Assembly (NCBI GenBank): GCA_038244535.1
Contig: JBBRTJ010000056.1
Span: 1-23,959, forward strand
DNA length: 23,959 nucleotides
From: JBBRTJ01 sp038244535
GTDB lineage: Bacteria; Actinomycetota; Acidimicrobiia; Acidimicrobiales; Ilumatobacteraceae
Direction: 5' to 3'
The position numbers and the translations under genes are program-made. Below the pieces are notes generated by a model. The model searched no databases and was not told the origin of the DNA. It was given only the letters and a program-made list of their open reading frames with translations. Shown here piece by piece: positions 1 through 6,924 of this stretch (position 1 is its first letter; each line of letters begins with the position of its first letter).

Positions 1-909
1 CCCACCGCACCGCACCGCCGGCAGCGCCAGCGCAGCCGCGCTGTGACGCAACGCCGCGGCGCGCACCACCACGGTGTGGCTGCTCGACGAACCGGTACCG
101 ATGACCCCCACCCGGTTCACCGCGGCGAACAGGACCGGGACGGAGCTGCTGGTGGTGGTGCCGTTGCCGAGCTGCCCGTAGCCGTTGTAACCCCACGCCC
201 ACACCGTGCCGTCACTCTTGCGGGCCACCGAGTGGTCGTAACCGGCGGCAACCGCGGTGACCCCGGTCAGACCACTCACCGGCACCGGCGTGGAGCTGTT
301 GGTGGTGGTCCCGTTGCCGAGCTCCCCGTAGAAGTTGTGCCCCCACGCCCACACGGTCCCGTCAGCCTTGCGGGCCACCGAGTGGTACCCACCCGCGACG
401 ACGGCGGTGACCCCGGTGAGACCACTCACCTGCACCGGGGTCGAGCTGTTGGTGGTGGTGCCGTTGCCGAGCTGCCCGTGGCCGTTGTAACCCCACGCCC
501 ACACCGTGCCGTCGCTCTTGCGAGCCACCGAATGGGAGATGCCGGCGGCGACCGCAGTGACCCCGGTCAGACCACTCACCTGCACCGGGGTCGAGCTGCT
601 GATAGTGGTGCCGTTGCCGAGCTGCCCGGGGCCGTTGGCACCCCAGGCCCACACCGTGCCGTCCGCCAGCACCGCCACCGTGTGGGCCCCGCCCGCAGCC
701 ACGGCAACCACGTTGGCCAGGCCCGGCACGTCACCGGGCAGTGACCGGTCAAGGGTCGTGCCATCACCAAGCTGCCCGTAGTTGTCGGAGCCGGCGTCGA
801 TCACGATGCCCGGCGTCGGTGTCGCCGCCCCCACCGGGGCCGCCACCACCACCCCGAGTCCCGCCGCCATCACCGCAAGAACCAACGCCGTCACCGACCG
901 CACCCGCAC
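1..909 (-). CDS. Secreted RCC1-repeat protein, C-terminus off the window
   Basis: The frame is open at the window edge, so about 303 residues are visible and the C-terminus is missing. A signal peptide (about residues 1-29, ending VGAA) is followed by five 50-residue RCC1-type blades (about 36-285). Each carries VWAWG, GQLGNGTT, PVQVSGL and HSVAR blocks. RCC1 blades form beta-propellers used for protein binding; the ligand is unknown and an exported or surface location is inferred from the signal peptide. The last visible residues (VRCGG) align with the end of the propeller in the paralogue at 1892-3898, so Ig-like domains probably follow outside the window. I chose GTG 909 because GGGGGA lies 4 nt upstream, as in the paralogue, and because it gives the same MxVR start. 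ATG 939 is the alternative. Confidence 0.85.
   Translation of the reverse strand, partial: MRVRSVTALVLAVMAAGLGVVVAAPVGAATPTPGIVIDAGSDNYGQLGDGTTLDRSLPGDVPGLANVVAVAAGGAHTVAVLADGTVWAWGANGPGQLGNGTTISSSTPVQVSGLTGVTAVAAGISHSVARKSDGTVWAWGYNGHGQLGNGTTTNSSTPVQVSGLTGVTAVVAGGYHSVARKADGTVWAWGHNFYGELGNGTTTNSSTPVPVSGLTGVTAVAAGYDHSVARKSDGTVWAWGYNGYGQLGNGTTTSSSVPVLFAAVNRVGVIGTGSSSSHTVVVRAAALRHSAAALALPAVRCGG
55..804 (-). repeat. Five tandem 150-bp RCC1 blade repeats
   Basis: Five consecutive units of exactly 50 codons lie within the partial RCC1 gene. The three central units are nearly identical at the DNA level, which suggests recent duplication or gene conversion. The first and last units are more divergent. 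Confidence 0.85.
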
Positions 910-1000
910 GCCATCCCCCGATCGCTGTGGCCCGCCCATGACGACACGACCGCCCGGCGGTACGGCGGAGGCTAACAGCACGCCTCGCCGGGCCGCCGAG

Positions 1001-1099
1001 CTAGGTCACTGTCAACGTCGTACCTACCGTGTTGTTCGATGCGTTCAGACCAACCGTCCCACTCGCAACCACCGAACCCGCCACCACCGCCGGGCCCAT
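1001..1099 (-). pseudogene. Relic of an RCC1-protein C-terminus
   Basis: This minus-strand stretch encodes 32 residues followed by a TAG stop. About 18 of the last 30 residues match the C-terminus of the RCC1 protein at 1892-3898: AVV.G, ASGT, SNN.V, TTLT.T, then the stop at the same position. Similarity ends just upstream of 1099, where an unrelated GC-rich palindrome begins. The fragment sits 92 bp upstream of the partial RCC1 gene and 3' of hemQ. It has no start signal or signal peptide of its own, so I read it as the surviving 3' end of a third family member that was mostly deleted. It is distinct from the real end of the 1-909 gene, which lies off the window. Confidence 0.7.
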
Positions 1100-1106
1100 C
1101 TTCCGT

Positions 1107-1122
1107 GCCGCCGGCCGGCGGC
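1107..1122. terminator. GC palindrome after hemQ, possible terminator
   Basis: A perfect 16-bp palindrome, GCCGCCGGCCGGCGGC, lies 10 bp beyond the hemQ stop. It can form a 6-bp stem with a GGCC loop. There is no U-tract, so a terminator role is only inferred from position. Confidence 0.3.
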
Positions 1123-1131
1123 GTCCCGCCC

Positions 1132-1806
1132 TCAGAGGCTGGCGGCCAGCTCCTCGACCGGGGTGACCATGCCGGTGTAGAAGGCGCCGAAGTCGGCGTA
1201 CACGGCCGAGGCAGCGTCGAAGCGCATCGTGTAGACGACCTCCTTCAGGTCGTCGGGGTGCACGCCGAACAAGGTGACGCCCCACTCGAAGTCATCCAGG
1301 CCGGCCGAGCCGGTGACCACCTGCAGGATGCGCCCGGCAAAGGTGCGCCCTGACGCCCCGTGCTCGCGCATCAGCGCGGCGCGCTCCTCGAAGGGAAGCG
1401 TGAACCAGTTGCCGATCGTCTCGCGGCGCTTCGACATCGGGTAGAAGCAAAAAGCCGGCTTTCCCTCGGGCGGCAACTGCGGGTAGAGCCGGGCCGTCGT
1501 CATGGCCTCAGGCATGCCCTTGGCGTACTCGCTGATCTCCGTGAGCGACACGTAGCTGTCGACGACGTCCAGCCCGGCCGCCTGCAAGTCGCTCTGCAGG
1601 CGGCGCAGCACCCGCAGATCGGGGCCAAGGGCCATGACGGCGAGGTCGGCCTTGTGCCCGAGCATCGAGACGGTCACGACCTGGTGCTCGGCCTCCTCGG
1701 CCCGCTTGACGGCGGCGACCACGGCTTCGCCATCGGCCCGGGGCGTCGGCTTGCAGAACAGGTGCAGCACACCCCAACCGGTGCTGGGGCTGACGGGTTC
1801 GCTCAT
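1132..1806 (-). CDS. chdC: Coproheme decarboxylase (chlorite dismutase family)
   Basis: This 224-residue protein belongs to the chlorite dismutase superfamily, HemQ/ChdC branch. The enzyme decarboxylates iron-coproporphyrin III to heme b with H2O2, the last step of the coproporphyrin-dependent heme pathway of Gram-positive bacteria. Visible marks are YVSLTEISEY (residues 85-94), the FYPMSKRR block with the presumed reactive Tyr122, NWFTLP, and MREHG with the presumed proximal heme ligand His149. The 27-residue Tyr-His spacing fits the family as I know it. The ATG at 1806 has an AAAGG ribosome site upstream. No other heme gene is nearby. It lies on the same strand between two RCC1 genes, which have no obvious link to heme. 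Confidence 0.92.
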   Translation of the reverse strand: MSEPVSPSTGWGVLHLFCKPTPRADGEAVVAAVKRAEEAEHQVVTVSMLGHKADLAVMALGPDLRVLRRLQSDLQAAGLDVVDSYVSLTEISEYAKGMPEAMTTARLYPQLPPEGKPAFCFYPMSKRRETIGNWFTLPFEERAALMREHGASGRTFAGRILQVVTGSAGLDDFEWGVTLFGVHPDDLKEVVYTMRFDAASAVYADFGAFYTGMVTPVEELAASL

Positions 1807-1839
1807 GGCGCGCCTTTCGGGGGTCGATCGCTGTCTTCG

Positions 1840-1845
1840 ACGCTA
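1840..1845 (-). promoter_or_regulatory. Candidate -10 (TAGCGT) for chdC
   Basis: TAGCGT fits TANNNT and lies 33 nt before the chdC ATG, leaving room for a short leader with the AAAGG site. No clear -35 was found. Confidence 0.3.
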
Positions 1846-1891
1846 GTGGCGCCCCGCTCGAACAGACCGGGCGGGCGAAGCCCCTGCTGAC

Positions 1892-3898
1892 CTAGGTGAT
1901 GGTCAGCGTGGTGCTGACGCTGTTGTTGGACGGGCTCAGGTCAGCCGTGCCACTCGCCGTCAAGGTGCCTGTCACCACCGCCGACCCCGCGGAGGGGAAC
2001 GTCAGCTTCACCGTCAGCTTCGCGCTCTGGCCCGCCAAGAGGAATGGGTTCGTGCACGTCGCCAGCGTGGCCGTTTTGGTGCACGTCCACCCTGTGCCGG
2101 TCACGGTGACCGTCGTACCCGAGGGGTAGGCCACGGTGGCCGTCAGCCCCGTCGCCGGTGCCGGACCCACGTCGTACGCGGTGACCGTGGCCGTGGCCGC
2201 CACCCCATGGACGACCGACGCCGGCCATGTCGCCGTCAACCCGACGTCGGCCACGTTCACCCCCGTGCCCGCCAGGGGCACGAACGCGGAGCCGTTGTCG
2301 GTGACGATCAGCAGCGTCGAGGTCACTGCCCCGGGGGCATCCGGCTGGAACACCATCTCCACGACACACGTCGCAGCAGCAGCCAACGTGGCTGTGCAGT
2401 TGTTCAAGGTGATCCCGAACGAGCTCGGGTTCCCGCTCTGCAGACCCAGCAGGCTGATGGTCATCGGCCCGTCCCCGGTGTTGCCCACCACGACGTACTG
2501 GGCCACCGAGTGGGTGCCCACACCGACCGAACCGAAGCTGAGAAACGCTGGGCTCACCGACAGCGCCGGCTGGTACCCGTAGGCGGTCACCGCGATGGTG
2601 GCGGTCTCGTCCCACGGGTCGTCACTGGTAGCGGTGATGGTGGCCGACTGCGCCCCGCACGCCGGGTTCGTCAACGTCGCCGTCCCGTTGAGCGTCTGGC
2701 CGGGCAGCAACGTGATCGGCAGCGGCGGCAGACCGCTGAACGTCATTGCCCCGGCACTCAGCCCGGACGCCGCGACCGAGGTGATCGAGATCGGCGAGCT
2801 CGGGTCCTGGTTGGTGAAGCCAAACGAACCCGACACCGCTTTCCCCGAAACGGCGCAACGCACCGGACCCAACGACAGCGTTGCCGCCGCGGGGCGCAGC
2901 GCCGCCGACCGCAGCACCACCGTGTGCGAGGAGCCCGCAGAGACGGTCGCCACCCGGGTCAGACCCGGCACCGGCACCGGGCTCAGCCGGGTCGTCGTCG
3001 TCCCATCCCCCAGCTGACCGATGGCGTTGTATCCCCAGGCCCACACCGTGCCATCACTCCGCCGAGCCACATTGTGAAACCTCCCGGCTGATACTGCGGT
3101 GACCCCCGACAAGCCCGACACCTGCACCGGGCTCGACCGATTCGTCGTCGTCCCATCCCCGAGCTCACCGTCGACGTTGTATCCCCAGGCCGACACCGTG
3201 CCATTGCTCTGCCGAGCCACGCTGTGAGACCCGCCCGCAGACACCGCCGTGACCCCTGACAAGCCCGACACCTGCACCGGGCTCGGCCGGGTCGTCGTCG
3301 TCGCATCCCCCACCTGCCCGGAGCTGTTGTTCCCCCAGGCCCACACCGTGCCGTCACTCTTGCGGGCCACCGAGTGGTACCCGCCGGCGACGACCGCAGA
3401 GACCCCCGACAATCCCGACACCTGCACCGGGCTCACCCGGGTCGTCACCGTCCCGTCCCCCACCTGCCCGTAGGCGTTGTTCCCCCAGGCCCACACCGTG
3501 CCATCACTCCGCCGAGCCACGCTGTGATAGGTACCCGCAGACACCGCCGTGACCCCCGACAAGCCTGCGACCAGCACCGCGCTCGACCGGTCGGTAATCG
3601 TCCCATCCCCCAACTGACCGTTGTCGTTCCTGCCCCAGGCCCACACCGTGCCGTCACTCAGCAACGCCAACGAGAACTGCTGTCCCGCTGAGACGGCCAC
3701 CACGTTCGTGAGCCCAGCCACCTCTCCGGGCGCTGACCGACTGACCGGCGTCCCATCGCCCAACCCGCCGTAACTGCCGTCGCCCCACGACAGCGCGATC
3801 CCGGGCACCGGCACTGCCGCCCCCGCCGGAGCCGCCACCACCAGCATCGACCCGACCATCGCCATCGCTGCGGCCACCGCCACCAGACGTACCTTCAT
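1892..3898 (-). CDS. Secreted RCC1-propeller protein with Ig-like C-terminal domains
   Basis: This 668-residue exported protein is complete. The signal peptide is about residues 1-28 (ending AGAA). Six RCC1 blades of exactly 50 residues follow (about 35-84, 85-134, 135-184, 185-234, 235-284, 285-333). Then come about 100 residues of Ig-like sequence (about 338-440), an ASPM/SPD-2/Hydin-type (ASH) beta-domain (about 445-546, with FGSVGVG and VVVGNTGDGPMTI), and a C-terminal DUF11/CARDB-like domain (about 551-668). Such architectures are typical of extracellular adhesion or scaffold proteins; the ligand is unknown. There is no sortase motif or C-terminal membrane anchor. The ATG at 3898 has GGGGGGA four nt upstream. 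It is a paralogue of the partial gene at 1-909. Confidence 0.88.
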   Translation of the reverse strand: MKVRLVAVAAAMAMVGSMLVVAAPAGAAVPVPGIALSWGDGSYGGLGDGTPVSRSAPGEVAGLTNVVAVSAGQQFSLALLSDGTVWAWGRNDNGQLGDGTITDRSSAVLVAGLSGVTAVSAGTYHSVARRSDGTVWAWGNNAYGQVGDGTVTTRVSPVQVSGLSGVSAVVAGGYHSVARKSDGTVWAWGNNSSGQVGDATTTTRPSPVQVSGLSGVTAVSAGGSHSVARQSNGTVSAWGYNVDGELGDGTTTNRSSPVQVSGLSGVTAVSAGRFHNVARRSDGTVWAWGYNAIGQLGDGTTTTRLSPVPVPGLTRVATVSAGSSHTVVLRSAALRPAAATLSLGPVRCAVSGKAVSGSFGFTNQDPSSPISITSVAASGLSAGAMTFSGLPPLPITLLPGQTLNGTATLTNPACGAQSATITATSDDPWDETATIAVTAYGYQPALSVSPAFLSFGSVGVGTHSVAQYVVVGNTGDGPMTISLLGLQSGNPSSFGITLNNCTATLAAAATCVVEMVFQPDAPGAVTSTLLIVTDNGSAFVPLAGTGVNVADVGLTATWPASVVHGVAATATVTAYDVGPAPATGLTATVAYPSGTTVTVTGTGWTCTKTATLATCTNPFLLAGQSAKLTVKLTFPSAGSAVVTGTLTASGTADLSPSNNSVSTTLTIT
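2897..3796 (-). repeat. Six tandem 150-bp RCC1 blade repeats
   Basis: Six uninterrupted 50-codon units make up the propeller of the 1892-3898 gene. The fifth unit has VSAWG instead of VWAWG, losing the otherwise constant Trp of that block. The paralogue at the window start has five units, so blade number varies within the family. Confidence 0.85.
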
Positions 3899-4127
3899 AG
3901 CGTCCCCCCAGATCGTCCACCGCCTCTATCGAGCAACCACCGGTCGCCGTGATACCCAAGCCCCCGAGCCGCCCCCGAGGGCCACCGGCTCCGATGCGGC
4001 TTGGAGCCCGCGGAAACCTACCAACGGTCGAATGCAGCGCGCCGAGAAGTGGCCCAGCTCCGAGCAGGGCATCACGGACGACCAGATCCACGAAGCCTCC
4101 GACAACCCAAACCGGACGTGAGCTCGG
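3899..4127. other. Intergenic region, RCC1 gene upstream sequence
   Basis: These 229 bp lie between the stop of fdhD and the start of the RCC1 gene, both on the minus strand. I see the GGGGGGA ribosome site next to 3898 but no convincing promoter hexamers, coding signal or repeat. Confidence 0.4.
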
Positions 4128-4952
4128 TCAGCCCAGCCCGACCGCGTCGACGCCGGGGCGCTCGGGGGCGTAGAGGTTCAACTGGTCGCCGCGCACGAAG
4201 CCGGCCAGGGTCAGGCCGGCGGATCGGGCCGCTTCCACGGCCAGCGACGACGGCGCCGACACGGCCACCAGCGCCGAGAAGCCTGCCGCCCAGGCCTTCT
4301 GCACCAGCTCGAAGCTGGCCCGGCCGCTCACGAACAACCCGAGCGTCGAGGCCGGCAGGCGGCCGTCAAGCAGCAGCCGGCCCACCACCTTGTCGACGGC
4401 GTTGTGGCGGCCAACGTCCTCGCGCACCACCAGCGGCGTGCCCGACGCATCGAAAGCGGCCGCCGCGTGCACCCCCCCGGTGAGGGCGAACACCGCCTGC
4501 TCGGCGCCGATGCGATCGGCAACGGTGGTGAAGGCCGAGTACGGCAGCGACTCGGTGCCCACGAGTGGCCCGAGCCGTGACGACAGCTCGAGCAGGCCAG
4601 ACGCCCCGCACAGGCCGCACGCCGAGGTGGTGGTGGTCAGACGGGGCTCAGGCGTGGGCGCCCGCCCAGCGGTGTCCACCGTGACCACGTTGAACCCGGT
4701 GTCGACGGCCGAGCCGGTAGCGCAGTAGCGCACCCCGGTGACGGAGGCCCCGACGAGCAGCCCATCGCTGAAGCAGAAGCCGGCCGCCAGCTCGAAGTCG
4801 TGGCCCGGCGTGCGCATGGTGGTGGTGACGAGGTGACCGTCGAGGCGGATCTCCATCGCCTCCTCCACTGCCAACTCGTCAGGTGAGCGCCGCCAACCGC
4901 CAAAGCCGTCCGGTCGCCCGACCAGCGTGGTGGCGGTGCGACCTCGAGCCAT
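4128..4952 (-). CDS. fdhD: Formate dehydrogenase accessory sulfurtransferase FdhD
   Basis: FdhD takes sulfur from a cysteine desulfurase and passes it to the Mo/W-bis-pterin cofactor of formate dehydrogenases. The 274-residue product has the family marks in order: LAVEEAMEIRLDG near the N-terminus, the CGLCG motif carrying the two sulfur-transfer cysteines (Cys112 and Cys115), REDVGRHNAVDK, SGRASFELVQK, and a C-terminal GFVRGDQLNLY block. I chose ATG 4952 because TAGCCT ends 7 nt before it, giving a leaderless promoter, and because known FdhD proteins begin about here. GTG 5000 would add 16 residues. No formate dehydrogenase structural gene is in the window, so its client lies elsewhere. Confidence 0.93.
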   Translation of the reverse strand: MARGRTATTLVGRPDGFGGWRRSPDELAVEEAMEIRLDGHLVTTTMRTPGHDFELAAGFCFSDGLLVGASVTGVRYCATGSAVDTGFNVVTVDTAGRAPTPEPRLTTTTSACGLCGASGLLELSSRLGPLVGTESLPYSAFTTVADRIGAEQAVFALTGGVHAAAAFDASGTPLVVREDVGRHNAVDKVVGRLLLDGRLPASTLGLFVSGRASFELVQKAWAAGFSALVAVSAPSSLAVEAARSAGLTLAGFVRGDQLNLYAPERPGVDAVGLG

Positions 4953-4959
4953 GACGCTC

Positions 4960-4965
4960 AGGCTA
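4960..4965 (-). promoter_or_regulatory. -10 TAGCCT, leaderless start of fdhD
   Basis: TAGCCT fits TANNNT and is separated from ATG 4952 by 7 nt. No Shine-Dalgarno sequence is present, so the transcript probably begins at or next to the start codon. Confidence 0.5.
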
Positions 4966-5088
4966 TGGCCAAGGCGATTCTCGGCGCGCTCCAGCCGCAC
5001 AAGTGCGTCTGGCCGGCCCGAGAATCGGGCACGTCCACTACGGGAGGCGTCGTGCGGAGCAGACCGACCGAGCTCACGGACGGACGCG

Positions 5089-5120
5089 ACGAAGCCCGGA
5101 CCAGACGGTCCGGGCTTCGT
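5089..5120 (-). terminator. Strong hairpin terminator after groEL
   Basis: A perfect 14-bp stem (ACGAAGCCCGGACC on the plus strand pairing with its complement) closes a 4-nt AGAC loop, 45 bp beyond the groEL stop. It lacks a U-tract, as is common for GC-rich actinobacterial terminators. It separates groEL from fdhD on the same strand. Confidence 0.75.
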
Positions 5121-5164
5121 GGACGAGCGAGTGTGCCTGCCGAGGCGGCCGGAGCCGCCTTCGA

Positions 5165-6787
5165 TCAGTAGTCCTCCATGCCTCCGCCGGGCATGCCGCC
5201 GCCGTTGTCCTTCTCGGGCTTGTCGACCACGACGGCCTCGGTGGTGAGGAACAGCGCCGCGATCGAAGCTGCGTTCTGCAGCGCCGAGCGGGTCACCTTG
5301 GCGGCGTCGATGACGCCGATCTTCACGAGGTCCTCGTAGACGCCGGTGGCGGCGTTGAGGCCCTCGGCACCGGTGAGGCCACGCACCCGCTCGACGACGA
5401 CGCCACCCTCCATGCCGGCGTTCTCGGCGATCTGCTTGAGGGGAGCCTCGAGCGACTTGGCCACGATGCGAGCACCGGTGGCCTCGTCGCCAGACAGCGA
5501 AGCGGCAACCTCATTCACAGCGGCCTGCGAGCGCAGGAGCGCCACGCCCCCGCCGGGCACGACACCTTCTTCGATGGCAGCCTTGGTGGTGCTGACGGCG
5601 TCCTCGATCCGGTGCTTCTTCTCCTTGAGCTCGACCTCGGTCGCCGCGCCGACCTTGAGCACCGCAACGCCGCCGGACAGCTTGGCGAGGCGCTCTTGCA
5701 GCTTCTCGCGGTCGTAGTCGGAGTCGGTGTTCTCGATCTCGGTCTTGATCTGGCTGATGCGACCCTTGATGTCGTCCTCGTTGCCGGCACCCTCGACGAC
5801 CGTGGTCTCGTCCTTGGTGACGATGATCTTCTTGGCCCGGCCGAGCAGGTCGAGGGTGACGTTCTCGAGCTTGAGCCCGACCTCTTCGGTGATGACCTGG
5901 CCACCGGTGAGGATGGCCATGTCCTGCAGCATCGCCTTGCGGCGCTCGCCGAAGCCCGGGGCCTTGACGGCCACTGACTTGAAGGTGCCGCGGATCTTGT
6001 TGACGACCAGGGTGGCCAGGGCCTCGCCCTCGACGTCCTCAGAGATGATCACCAGCGGGCGACCCGACTGCATGACCTTTTCGAGCACGGGGAGCAGGTC
6101 GCGCACGGCACCGATCTTGGAGCCGACGAGGAGCACGTAGGCATCGTCCATGACGGCCTCCATGCGCTCGGGGTCGGTCACGAAGTACGGGGAGATGTAG
6201 CCCTTGTCGAAGCGCATGCCCTCGACCAGGTCCATCTCCATGCCGAAGGTCTGGCTCTCCTCGACGGTGATGACACCGTCCTTGCCGACCTTGTCGATCG
6301 CCTCGGAGATCATCTGGCCGATCTCCTCGTCGGCGGCCGAGATGCTGGCGACCTGGGCGATCTGCTCCTTGGAGTCGACCTCCTTGGCCAGACCCTTGAT
6401 GCTCTCGACGGCAGCGACGACCGCAGCCTCGATGCCCTTCTTCAGGCTCATCGGGTTGGCTCCGGCAGCCACGTTGCGCAGGCCCTCGTGGACCATCGCC
6501 CACGCCAGCACCGTGGCCGTCGTGGTGCCGTCACCGGCGACGTCGTCGGTCTTCTTGGCCACTTCCTTGACGAGCTCGGCCCCGATCCGCTCATACGGAT
6601 CCTCGAGGTCGATCTCCTTGGCGATGGAGACGCCGTCGTTGGTGATCGTCGGCGCACCCCACTTCTTGTCGAGCACGACGTTGCGGCCCTTGGGGCCGAG
6701 GGTGACGCGTACAGCGTCAGCCAGCTGGTTCATTCCGGCCTCGAGGGCACGGCGAGCCTGCTCGTCAAAAGCGATCATCTTGGCCAT
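5165..6787 (-). CDS. groEL: Chaperonin GroEL (Hsp60)
   Basis: This 540-residue protein has normal group I chaperonin length and forms the ATP-dependent folding double ring in the cytoplasm. Visible marks are LGPKGRNVVLD, the catalytic-region Asp51 in TNDGVSIA, the phosphate-binding DGTTT (86-90), the AAIEEGVVPGGG signature near 400, and a GGM-rich tail ending GGGMPGGGMEDY. The ATG at 6787 has GGAGG upstream. No groES is adjacent, so this is a stand-alone groEL; actinobacteria often have two groEL copies. Two CIRCE operators upstream point to HrcA repression released by heat or misfolding stress. A strong hairpin follows the gene. Confidence 0.98.
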   Translation of the reverse strand: MAKMIAFDEQARRALEAGMNQLADAVRVTLGPKGRNVVLDKKWGAPTITNDGVSIAKEIDLEDPYERIGAELVKEVAKKTDDVAGDGTTTATVLAWAMVHEGLRNVAAGANPMSLKKGIEAAVVAAVESIKGLAKEVDSKEQIAQVASISAADEEIGQMISEAIDKVGKDGVITVEESQTFGMEMDLVEGMRFDKGYISPYFVTDPERMEAVMDDAYVLLVGSKIGAVRDLLPVLEKVMQSGRPLVIISEDVEGEALATLVVNKIRGTFKSVAVKAPGFGERRKAMLQDMAILTGGQVITEEVGLKLENVTLDLLGRAKKIIVTKDETTVVEGAGNEDDIKGRISQIKTEIENTDSDYDREKLQERLAKLSGGVAVLKVGAATEVELKEKKHRIEDAVSTTKAAIEEGVVPGGGVALLRSQAAVNEVAASLSGDEATGARIVAKSLEAPLKQIAENAGMEGGVVVERVRGLTGAEGLNAATGVYEDLVKIGVIDAAKVTRSALQNAASIAALFLTTEAVVVDKPEKDNGGGMPGGGMEDY

Positions 6788-6818
6788 CAGCGTTGGTCCT
6801 CCGTTGGACGTTCGCGGT

Positions 6819-6845
6819 TGAGCACTCGCGACATGTGAGTGCTAG
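6819..6845 (-). promoter_or_regulatory. CIRCE operator 1 (proximal to groEL)
   Basis: On the plus strand AGCACTC, nine bases, then GAGTGCT match the HrcA operator TTAGCACTC-N9-GAGTGCTAA at its core. The outer bases are imperfect on one side (TG instead of TT/CT). It covers the probable transcription start of groEL. Confidence 0.85.
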
Positions 6846-6869
6846 CACTCTAAGGGGTCGAGTGCTAGC
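6841..6869 (-). promoter_or_regulatory. CIRCE operator 2 (distal, perfect palindrome)
   Basis: GCTAGCACTC, nine bases, GAGTGCTAGC form a perfect 10-bp inverted repeat with the canonical CIRCE spacing. It shares five bases (GCTAG) with operator 1, so the two dyad centres are 23 bp apart, about two helical turns. It overlaps the -10 and the spacer of the groEL promoter. Confidence 0.93.
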
Positions 6870-6876
6870 GCGCCAA
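6847..6876 (-). promoter_or_regulatory. groEL promoter within the CIRCE elements
   Basis: On the minus strand TTGGCG (6876-6871), an 18-nt spacer, then TAGAGT (6852-6847) resemble -35 and -10 hexamers. The -10 falls inside CIRCE 2 and the expected start inside CIRCE 1, which suits direct occlusion by HrcA. Confidence 0.55.
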
Positions 6877-6912
6877 CTGTGCGCCGGTGCGAAGTGGTCA
6901 CGCTCGCTTCGG

Positions 6913-6918
6913 TAGCGT
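6913..6918 (+). promoter_or_regulatory. -10 TAGCGT, leaderless start
   Basis: TAGCGT fits TANNNT and lies 6 nt before ATG 6925, with no ribosome-binding sequence between. Confidence 0.5.
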
Positions 6919-6924
6919 CGCCCG

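Noticed and set aside
55..804. Regular repeats that might be a CRISPR array
   Set aside because: The period is 150 bp, in frame, and encodes RCC1 blades; there are no short repeats with unique spacers.
1104..1285. Upstream part of the frame that ends in the RCC1 relic
   Set aside because: It overlaps chdC in another frame and shows no RCC1-family similarity; only 1001-1099 does.
3654..4091. Gly-rich minus-strand frame upstream of the RCC1 gene
   Set aside because: It overlaps the RCC1 signal-peptide region in another frame and shows only low-complexity GC-driven sequence.
5003..5977. Long plus-strand open frame
   Set aside because: It is antisense to groEL and arises from GC-rich codon bias.
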